Part shown: piece by piece, positions 5,594 to 11,525 of the stretch | Layout: the number at the start of each line of letters is the position of its first letter | Position numbering within the stretch: the stretch's first letter is position 1 | Source of the DNA: JBFEUI01 sp041547565 | GTDB taxonomy: Bacteria; Pseudomonadota; Gammaproteobacteria; Thiohalomonadales; Thiohalomonadaceae | Assembly: GCA_041547565.1 (NCBI GenBank) | Contig: JBFEUI010000093.1 | Coordinates: 1 to 11,525, forward strand | Direction of reading: 5' to 3' | DNA: 11,525 bases | Notes under the pieces: generated by a model | What the model saw: the letters and a program-made list of their open reading frames with translations, nothing else | What the model was told of the DNA's origin: nothing | Databases searched by the model: none | Made by a program: the position numbers and the translations under genes

Positions 5594-7081
5594 TCAGCTG
5601 CCGTCCTCCAGCTCCAGGCTGTTGCGCCAGTACTGATCCTCGCGGTCGAACAGGCGATTGGAGCCTTCCGGTCCCCAGCTGCCGGCGGGGTAAGTATGAA
5701 TGAAGTCACGTTCCATTGACCAGACCTTGAGGATCGGGTCGACCACGCGCCACGCCCAGTTCACCTCGTCGTAGCGCAGGAACAGCGAGTGGTCATCCTC
5801 GATCACATCGAGCAGCAGGGCCTCGTAGGCATCGAGCTGTTGTCGCGGCACGCCGCAGGTACTGGCATCGAGGCTCATGGTGTGGGTTTTCATCTCCAGC
5901 CCCGGCACCTTCACCTGCAGCTCGGCGCGAATGCACTCATTGGGCTGGATGCCGAGCACCAGCCAGTTGGGGCGGATTTTCTCCAGCTGTGTCTCACTGA
6001 ACAGCTGCTGCGGCGGATGCTTGAAACGGATGGCGATCATCGAGGTGTTGCGCGCCATGCGCTTGCCGGTGCGGATATAGAACGGCACGTTGCGCCAGCG
6101 CCAGTTGTCGATGTAGAGCTTGAGTGCAGCGTAGGTTTCGGTGGTGCTGTTAGGCGGAACCCCCGCCTCCTCCAGATAGCCGGCCACCTTCGCGCCACTC
6201 ATGTCACCGCCCTTGTACTGGGCCCGAAAGGCATGGGCGTGCACCGCATTGGGCGTGATGGGGCGGATCGACTTGAGCACCTTGACCTTCTCATCGCGCA
6301 GCGACTCGTCATCCAGGCGCGCCGGTGGCTCCATCGCCACCAGGGTGAGCATCTGCAACAGGTGGCTTTGCAGCATATCGCGCAGCGCGCCCGCACCGTC
6401 ATAGTAGTCGGCACGTTTCTCAATGCCGCCCGACTCGGCGTGGGTGATCTGCACGTGGTCGATGTAGTTGCGGTTCCACAGCGGTTCAAGCATCAGGTTG
6501 GCGAAGCGAAACACCAGCACGTTCTGCACCGTGCCCTTGCCCAGGTAGTGGTCGATGCGAAACAGCTGCTCCTCCCGATAGTGGCGGTGCAGGCGCTCCT
6601 CCAGCATGTGCGCACTCTCCAGGTCGTAGCCGAAGGGTTTTTCGATCACCAGGCGGCGCCAGCCGTTCTCTTCACTATTGAGTCCGCTTTGCGCCAGGTT
6701 GTCGCTCACCGCGCCGAACTCGGCAGGACGGATCGCCATGTAGAACACCAGGTTGCGCGGCAGTGCAGCGTCGTCGGACAACTGCCGTTTCAGACGCCGG
6801 TAGGCGTCGATATCCGACAGGTCGCCCTGAAAGAAATGCAGCCTGGCACAAAAGCGGCGAAACACCTCGGCATCAAGCCCCTGGCGCGCCTTGGGCTGCA
6901 GCAGCGCCTCCACCTGTTCACGCCACTGTGCATCACTCCATGCCCGTCGGCCGAAACCGAGGATCGCCATCTTTTCCGGCAGGCGCCCGGCCTGCTCCAG
7001 GTGATAGAGCGCCGGCAACAGTTTATTGCGCGCCAGGTTTCCGGTGGCACCGAAGATGACAAAGGTGCAGGGGTCGATCAT
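5594..7081 (-). CDS. zwf: Glucose-6-phosphate 1-dehydrogenase
   Basis: Oxidises glucose-6-phosphate to 6-phosphogluconolactone with reduction of NADP, the entry to the oxidative pentose phosphate pathway. The 495 residues are normal for bacterial enzymes. The N-terminal Rossmann motif is GATGNLA (11-17), with Arg45/Arg46 in GFGRRAW placed to bind the NADP 2'-phosphate. Substrate and catalytic blocks are EKPFG (147-151), RIDHYLGK (175-182) with His178 and Lys182, and the general base His240 in DMLQSHLLQ. The position after RIDHYLGK, normally Glu, is Gly183. The ATG at 7081 has AGGAG 10 nt upstream. It starts 18 nt after gnd ends and is followed closely by pgi, which indicates an operon. No 6-phosphogluconolactonase gene is found between zwf and gnd, so lactone hydrolysis must be encoded elsewhere or be spontaneous. 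Confidence 0.98.
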   Translation of the reverse strand: MIDPCTFVIFGATGNLARNKLLPALYHLEQAGRLPEKMAILGFGRRAWSDAQWREQVEALLQPKARQGLDAEVFRRFCARLHFFQGDLSDIDAYRRLKRQLSDDAALPRNLVFYMAIRPAEFGAVSDNLAQSGLNSEENGWRRLVIEKPFGYDLESAHMLEERLHRHYREEQLFRIDHYLGKGTVQNVLVFRFANLMLEPLWNRNYIDHVQITHAESGGIEKRADYYDGAGALRDMLQSHLLQMLTLVAMEPPARLDDESLRDEKVKVLKSIRPITPNAVHAHAFRAQYKGGDMSGAKVAGYLEEAGVPPNSTTETYAALKLYIDNWRWRNVPFYIRTGKRMARNTSMIAIRFKHPPQQLFSETQLEKIRPNWLVLGIQPNECIRAELQVKVPGLEMKTHTMSLDASTCGVPRQQLDAYEALLLDVIEDDHSLFLRYDEVNWAWRVVDPILKVWSMERDFIHTYPAGSWGPEGSNRLFDREDQYWRNSLELEDGS

Positions 7082-7099
7082 GGCAAACAGGCTCCTGTG

Positions 7100-8008
7100 C
7101 TAGCTTTTTTTCACTGCATGACCGCCAAAGGCGTTGCGCATCATCGACAGCAGCCGCGACTGGTAGCCGTCGATATCCTGGCTGGAAAAGCGCATCTGCA
7201 GGGCCAGCGAGATCACCGGCAGCGCCACCCCCTGATTGATCCCCTCGATGGCGGTCCAGCGCCCCTCACCCGAGTCGGGTACGATGGGCGCGATGTCGGC
7301 CAGAGACTGGTCGCGCTGCAGCGCACCGGCGGTCAGGTCCAGCAACCAGCTGCGCACCACCGAGCCGTGCCGCCACAGCTCGGCCACCTCGGCCAGATCG
7401 AGATTGAATTCACTCTTCGAGCGCATCAGGTCAAAGCCCTCGGCGAAGGCCTGCATCATGCCGTATTCAATGCCATTGTGTACCATCTTGGTAAAGTGGC
7501 CTGCACCGCTGGGCCCCACATGCGCCCATCCCCGCTCCTCTGCTGGTGCCAGTGCCCTGAGTACGGGCTCGAGGATCGCGACATCTTCCTTCCGGCCACC
7601 GACCATCAGGCAGTAACCGTTCTCCAGCCCCCAGATGCCACCCGATGTCCCGACATCGATAAAGCCTATCCCCTTGCGCTCCAAATCCCCGGCACGGCGC
7701 ATCGAGTCGTTGAAGTTGGAGTTACCGCCATCGACGACAATATCCCCCTCCTCCAGCAGCGCACTCACGTCCGCTATCGCCTGTTCGGTCGGCGAGCCGT
7801 CTGGTAACATCAGCCAGACTAGCCGGGGAGAGGAAAGCTGATTGACCGCATCGACCAGCGACACGGCCTTTAACACCCCATCCTCCCTGGCCAACTGCTC
7901 CGTTACCTCGGGCGATCGGTTGAAACCCACCACCTCAATGCCCCGGCGGCAGAGACGACGGGCCATGTTTCCGCCCATTTTGCCCAGACCAGCAATTGCT
8001 ATACGCAT
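7100..8008 (-). CDS. gnd: 6-phosphogluconate dehydrogenase, decarboxylating, short (about 300-residue) form
   Basis: Converts 6-phosphogluconate to ribulose-5-phosphate and CO2 with reduction of NAD(P). The 302 residues belong to the short type (B. subtilis YqeC-like, COG1023), not the 470-residue E. coli type. Seen: the Rossmann motif GLGKMGGNMA (7-16), DGGNSN (93-98), GTSGGIWGLENGYCLMVGG (120-138) and the catalytic block GAGHFTKMVHNGIEYG (168-183) with Lys174, Asn178 and Glu181. After the second beta strand comes FNRS (29-32). Asn-Arg-Ser at this place resembles NADP-binding E. coli Gnd, whereas NAD-preferring short forms usually have Asp here, so NADP use is possible. The ATG at 8008 has GGAGG about 11 nt upstream. 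It is the first gene of the leftward cluster and is divergent from glgA. Confidence 0.96.
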   Translation of the reverse strand: MRIAIAGLGKMGGNMARRLCRRGIEVVGFNRSPEVTEQLAREDGVLKAVSLVDAVNQLSSPRLVWLMLPDGSPTEQAIADVSALLEEGDIVVDGGNSNFNDSMRRAGDLERKGIGFIDVGTSGGIWGLENGYCLMVGGRKEDVAILEPVLRALAPAEERGWAHVGPSGAGHFTKMVHNGIEYGMMQAFAEGFDLMRSKSEFNLDLAEVAELWRHGSVVRSWLLDLTAGALQRDQSLADIAPIVPDSGEGRWTAIEGINQGVALPVISLALQMRFSSQDIDGYQSRLLSMMRNAFGGHAVKKS

Positions 8009-8098
8009 GGATTAGAATGCCTCCAGTAGCCATCTTGTGTGTATCAAATAAACTGTAGCCATTAAGCCCGGGAAATAACATCAACTGACAACGGTCAT
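8009..8098. promoter_or_regulatory. Divergent promoter region between gnd and glgA
   Basis: This 90-bp gap must carry the start signals for both the leftward gnd-zwf-pgi unit and rightward glgA. It is AT-rich in its middle (around 8041-8056) and contains the gnd Shine-Dalgarno GGAGG. I see no clear -35/-10 pair for either direction. glgA has no strong Shine-Dalgarno, only ACGG shortly before its ATG. The shared short region makes joint regulation of the two sides likely but does not show it. Confidence 0.55.
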
Positions 8099-9550
8099 AT
8101 GAAAAGAGTTTTATTTGCCAGCAGTGAAGCCCACCCCCTGATCAAGACCGGCGGTCTGGCCGATGTCAGCGCCAGTCTGCCCCAGGCGCTGCAACAGATG
8201 GGGCAGGAGGTCCATATTATCCTGCCGGCCTACCGCCAGGTGCTTTCCCACCTCGAGCCTCTGGAGACAGAGGCAGAGCTGCGCCTGCCTGGTGATTTCG
8301 AGCCTATCAGGCTGCTTCGCGGGCAATTTCCCGGCACCCGTGTTCCGCTCTGGCTGGTCGACGCCCCCTCCATGTTTGATCGCGACGGCGGCCCCTACCA
8401 GGGCCCGGACGGTCGCGACTGGGACGACAATGCCCAACGCTTCACCCTGTTTGCACGCGCCTGTGTTGAACTGGCCACGGGCCGCGCCGTGCCGGGCTGG
8501 CAGGCCGATGCAGTCCACTGCAACGACTGGCAGACCGGACTGATTCCCGCGTTGCTGCAACTGGAGGCAAGGCGTCCGGCAACGGTCTTTACCATCCACA
8601 ACCTGGCCTACCAGGGTCTGTTTTCGTTCCAGACCTTTCAGGCACTGCACCTGCCGCACAGTTTCTGGGGCATGCATGCCATGGAGTTTCACGGCCAGTT
8701 CTCTTTTATCAAGGGTGGACTGGTCTACGCCGATCGCATCACCACGGTCAGCCCCACCTATGCCGAGGAGATCAAGCAGCCCGAGTACGGCTATGGTCTG
8801 GAGGGCCTGCTCAACCACCGGGCCGGTGTCCTGAGCGGCATTCTCAACGGTGTGGACTACCAGCTGTGGGATCCGCGGCATGACGAGTTCATCGCCTGTG
8901 AATACGATACGCGTTCACTGAAAAACAAGCGGCTGAACAAGCGGGCATTGCAAAAGGAGATGCGCCTGCCCCAGCGGGATGAGATACCGCTTGTGGCCTT
9001 TGTCGGCAGGATGGTGGATCAGAAGGGCATCGACCTTATTCTCGAGGCGCTGCCGCAGATACTGCGCCAGTCGGTCCAGTGCGTCATTCTCGGTAGCGGT
9101 GCCCCCCACTATGAACAGGCCTTCACCGAACTGGCCAGCCACTACCCGGACAACATGGGTGTCCACATCGGCTACAACGAAGCCCTGGCCCACCAGGTCG
9201 AGGCAGGCAGCGATATTTTCCTGATGCCATCGCGTTTCGAACCCTGCGGCCTGAACCAGATCTACAGTCTGCGCTATGGCACGGTACCGGTGGTGCGCAA
9301 CACCGGCGGCCTGGCCGATACCGTGGTCGATGTCAGCGACCAGGCACGCAAGGCAAAAACGGCCACCGGCTTTTGCTTTGAACATGCCACAACCGAAGGC
9401 CTGCTGTGGGCGCTCAACCGTGCCCTGAAACTCTACCCGCGCCCGCGCCTGTGGCGCCAGCTGATGGTCACAGGCATGACGCAGGACTTCAGCTGGGAGT
9501 CCAGCGCCCGTCACTACCTCAAGCTATACCAACAGATTGTTACGGGCTAA
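8099..9550 (+). CDS. glgA: Glycogen synthase (ADP-glucose type, GT5)
   Basis: Transfers glucose from ADP-glucose to the non-reducing end of alpha-1,4-glucan, using the product of GlgC. The 483 residues are close to E. coli GlgA (477). The fold is GT-B. The N-terminal domain has the ADP-glucose motif KTGGLADV (16-23) and the HCNDWQTGLIP block (140-150), and TIHNLAYQG lies at 165-173. The C-terminal domain has Arg304 and Lys309 in FVGRMVDQKGID, then PSRFEPCGLNQIYSLRYGT (377-395), in which Glu381 is the conserved catalytic glutamate. NTGGLADTV (401-409) follows. It has no signal peptide. The ATG at 8099 places KTGGL at the standard position, which supports the start despite a poor Shine-Dalgarno. 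It lies on the opposite strand from glgC, about 5.5 kb from it, so the two are not one transcript. A hairpin 30 nt downstream may end the message. Confidence 0.98.
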   Translation: MKRVLFASSEAHPLIKTGGLADVSASLPQALQQMGQEVHIILPAYRQVLSHLEPLETEAELRLPGDFEPIRLLRGQFPGTRVPLWLVDAPSMFDRDGGPYQGPDGRDWDDNAQRFTLFARACVELATGRAVPGWQADAVHCNDWQTGLIPALLQLEARRPATVFTIHNLAYQGLFSFQTFQALHLPHSFWGMHAMEFHGQFSFIKGGLVYADRITTVSPTYAEEIKQPEYGYGLEGLLNHRAGVLSGILNGVDYQLWDPRHDEFIACEYDTRSLKNKRLNKRALQKEMRLPQRDEIPLVAFVGRMVDQKGIDLILEALPQILRQSVQCVILGSGAPHYEQAFTELASHYPDNMGVHIGYNEALAHQVEAGSDIFLMPSRFEPCGLNQIYSLRYGTVPVVRNTGGLADTVVDVSDQARKAKTATGFCFEHATTEGLLWALNRALKLYPRPRLWRQLMVTGMTQDFSWESSARHYLKLYQQIVTG

Positions 9551-9579
9551 TCTCTGTTAAAACCAACTAACCACCGGAC

Positions 9580-9608
9580 CGTCTCGGCAGTACACTAGCG
9601 CCGGGACG
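9580..9608 (+). terminator. Stable hairpin between glgA and ppc (possible glgA terminator)
   Basis: CGTCTCGGC (9580-9588) pairs with GCCGGGACG (9600-9608) in a 9-bp stem containing one G-U wobble and an 11-nt loop. It starts 30 nt after the glgA stop and ends just before the ppc -10 element. A U-run does not follow on either strand, so it is not a classic intrinsic terminator. It may instead protect the glgA 3' end or act with Rho. Confidence 0.4.
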
Positions 9609-9623
9609 AGCAAATTGCAGTTC

Positions 9624-9632
9624 TGTTATAAT
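9624..9632 (+). promoter_or_regulatory. ppc: ppc promoter, extended -10 type
   Basis: TGTTATAAT contains a perfect TATAAT at 9627-9632 preceded by the extended -10 TG dinucleotide with 1-nt spacing. Extended -10 promoters can work with a poor -35, and none is seen here at 17 bp. The predicted transcript start near 9639 gives a leader of about 36 nt to the ppc ATG. It lies just past the hairpin behind glgA, so ppc is likely its own unit. Confidence 0.6.
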
Positions 9633-9674
9633 GGTAGGCTTTGTGCGATTTTGCACGGACACAGATAGCGAATT

Positions 9675-11525
9675 ATGTCAGGAAATAGCGATAAACAATT
9701 ACGTGCGCGCGTCAGGCTCTTCGGCAACCTGCTGGGCAATGTGCTTGAGGCGCAGGCCGGCAAGGATGTCCTCGATGCGGTCGAAACCCTGCGCAAGGGC
9801 TACATCAGCCTGCACAAGGCGGACAACCCCAAAAAGCGCCGTAAACTGGCCAGTCTAATCGAGAACCTCGATGCCGATACCCTCACCCACGTGGTGCGGG
9901 CATTCAGCCTCTATTTCAGCCTGGCCAATATCGCTGAAGAGGCCTTCCAGCACCGGGAACGCCGCCGCCAGGTGCGGGCCGGCGGCCCCCTGTGGGTAGG
10001 TTCCTTCGACTCCGTGCTGCGCGACTACCACGCCCAGGGAGTCGGTATCGACAAAATCCAGGGCGTGCTCGACCGGCTGGCCTACATGCCGGTGTTCACC
10101 GCCCACCCCACGGAGGCCAAGCGCCGCACCGTGATGGAGAACCTGCGCCGCATCTTCCTGCTCAGCGAGCAGCTCAATGACCTGCGCCTGGGTCGTGAGG
10201 AGCGCGGCATCATCACCCATCAGTTGGAGACCGAGATACAGATCCTGTGGAAGACCGATGAGGTGCGTGCCGTCAAGCCTGACGTGCGCGATGAGATTAA
10301 AAACGGCCTGTTCTACTACCGCACCAGCCTGTTCCAGGCCGTACCGGAGGTCTACCGCAATATGCGCAAGGCGTTGCGCCGCATATATGGCGAAGAGGCG
10401 GAGCAGGTCAAGGTACCCAACTTCCTCAAATTCGGCTCCTGGATTGGCGGTGACCGTGACGGCAATCCCTTTGTCACCGCAGAGACCACGGTCATGGCGG
10501 TGCGCATGCACCAGCGTGAAGTACTGCGCGAGTACCTGCGCCAGATCACCAAGCTCAGCCACATCCTCACCCACTCCTACGAGATGTCCCAACCGAGCGC
10601 AGCCTTCCTTGAGCGCCTGGCCGAGGACGAGGTCAACCTGCCCGAGCCGTTCCAGGACAAGGCACACCGCTTCCACACCGAGCCTTATCGCCGCAAGCTC
10701 TACCTGATGCGCTACCGCATGCGCCTTGCCCTGGAGAACGTCGAGGCCCGCCTTGACGGACGCGAAGACGGTTTCTCCGAGCAGGCCTACCGTGACGAGC
10801 AGGAGTTCATGGACGATCTGCAGTTGATCCGTGATTCGCTCATCAGCCATGGCGATGCCATCATCGCCGATGAGGCACTGCAGGACCTGATCCACCTGGT
10901 GGAGACCTTCGGCTTCTTCCTGGTGCGTCTTGATATTCGCCAGGAGTCTACGCGCCACACCGAGACCGTGGCCGAGATCCTCGCCCAGCAGCACGAGGGT
11001 ATCGATTACCATGCCCTTAGCGAGGAAGAGCGCCTGACGACACTGGCCGAACTCATCGGCCGTCCCGAGGCTCTGAAGATCGACATGGAGGCACTGAGCA
11101 GGGAGAGCGCCGAGACGGTGCGCGTGTTCAATGTCATGGCTGAGATGCGCCGCGAGGTCAGCGCACGCGCCTTCGGCTGTTATGTCATCTCCATGACCCA
11201 TGCCGCCAGCCACGTGATGGAGGTGATGCTGCTGGCGCGCCAGGCCGGGCTGGCCGGTCAGCGCGGTTACGGCTGGTTCTGTGATATCCAGATCTCGCCG
11301 CTGTTCGAGACCATTGAAGACCTCGAGCACATCGAGCCGGTGATGACCACCCTGCTCAATAATGACACCTATGCCGAGTTGCTCAAGGCCTCCGGCAATA
11401 CCCAGGAGGTGATGCTGGGCTACTCCGACTCGTGCAAGGACGGCGGCATCCTCGCCTCCGCCTGGAATCTCTATCAGGCGCAAAAGCACCTCACCGAACT
11501 GGCGACGGCACGTGACATTGACCTG
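9675..11525 (+). CDS. ppc: Phosphoenolpyruvate carboxylase, 3' end outside window
   Basis: Carboxylates phosphoenolpyruvate with bicarbonate to oxaloacetate, refilling the TCA cycle and feeding aspartate-family synthesis. The frame is open for 617 codons to the window edge, about 70 percent of the roughly 880-residue E. coli enzyme. Seen: the first signature FTAHPTEAKRR (141-151) with catalytic His144, FGSWIGGDRDGNP (253-265), FFLVRLDIRQES and the lysine signature GYSDSCKDGG (582-591) with Lys588, equivalent to E. coli Lys546. The last block differs from the usual GYSDSAKDAG by Ala to Cys and Ala to Gly. The glycine-rich GRGGS loop and the aspartate-inhibitor site lie beyond the window. The ATG at 9675 begins a normal PEPC N-terminus, although its Shine-Dalgarno is weak. 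An extended -10 promoter lies about 45 bp upstream. Confidence 0.97.
   Translation, partial: MSGNSDKQLRARVRLFGNLLGNVLEAQAGKDVLDAVETLRKGYISLHKADNPKKRRKLASLIENLDADTLTHVVRAFSLYFSLANIAEEAFQHRERRRQVRAGGPLWVGSFDSVLRDYHAQGVGIDKIQGVLDRLAYMPVFTAHPTEAKRRTVMENLRRIFLLSEQLNDLRLGREERGIITHQLETEIQILWKTDEVRAVKPDVRDEIKNGLFYYRTSLFQAVPEVYRNMRKALRRIYGEEAEQVKVPNFLKFGSWIGGDRDGNPFVTAETTVMAVRMHQREVLREYLRQITKLSHILTHSYEMSQPSAAFLERLAEDEVNLPEPFQDKAHRFHTEPYRRKLYLMRYRMRLALENVEARLDGREDGFSEQAYRDEQEFMDDLQLIRDSLISHGDAIIADEALQDLIHLVETFGFFLVRLDIRQESTRHTETVAEILAQQHEGIDYHALSEEERLTTLAELIGRPEALKIDMEALSRESAETVRVFNVMAEMRREVSARAFGCYVISMTHAASHVMEVMLLARQAGLAGQRGYGWFCDIQISPLFETIEDLEHIEPVMTTLLNNDTYAELLKASGNTQEVMLGYSDSCKDGGILASAWNLYQAQKHLTELATARDIDL

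Noticed and set aside
5789..7807. A 672-codon plus-strand open frame across zwf and the zwf-gnd junction, with similar long open frames opposite pgi (4059-5636), norEF (2758-3855) and ppc (9855-11489, minus)
   Set aside because: The opposite strands encode well-recognised enzymes with full motif sets. In GC-rich genes, codon bias leaves the antisense frame open because few TTA, CTA or TCA codons occur. The predicted antisense proteins have compositions rich in His, Gln and Arg and match no family I know.
9631..9858. A 75-codon plus-strand frame starting upstream of ppc
   Set aside because: It overlaps the ppc 5' end in another frame, lacks a ribosome binding site and has the composition of a shadow frame.

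Overview
The window is about 11.5 kb of GC-rich bacterial chromosome. It is tightly packed, with short spacers and high protein similarity to known proteobacterial enzymes. The GlgC type, the PEP carboxylase and the norEF-like pair under an FNR/Dnr-type box best fit a gammaproteobacterium with denitrifying or facultatively anaerobic physiology, such as a sulfur-oxidising lineage. That assignment is inference from protein recognition and no phylogenetic marker is present.

Layout. Seven genes lie on the minus strand, read right to left from about 8.0 kb down to base 1. They are gnd (short-form 6-phosphogluconate dehydrogenase), zwf (glucose-6-phosphate dehydrogenase), pgi (glucose-6-phosphate isomerase), a norE-like heme-copper oxidase subunit III protein, a norF-like subunit IV protein, glgC (ADP-glucose pyrophosphorylase) and a GH57 glycosidase cut off by the left edge. 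Two genes lie on the plus strand: glgA (glycogen synthase), divergent from gnd, and ppc (phosphoenolpyruvate carboxylase), cut off by the right edge. The only gene-free stretch over 300 bp is 2566-2889, upstream of glgC. It holds a probable glgC promoter, a long leader and an inverted repeat.

How the genes fit together. Pgi, Zwf and Gnd form the glucose-6-phosphate node, feeding glycolysis/gluconeogenesis and the oxidative pentose phosphate pathway. GlgC and GlgA make ADP-glucose and polymerise it into glycogen, and the GH57 enzyme probably remodels or degrades the alpha-glucan. PEP carboxylase supplies oxaloacetate. The locus is therefore a carbon storage and central carbon cluster. No branching enzyme, phosphoglucomutase, phosphorylase or 6-phosphogluconolactonase is visible here.

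The one real oddity is the norEF-like membrane pair between pgi and glgC. It has its own near-consensus FNR/Dnr box, placed correctly for a class II activated promoter, but no norCB lies in the window. I found no mobile element, CRISPR array, tRNA or rRNA. I also found no convincing new multi-gene system, and the rest is ordinary core metabolism.
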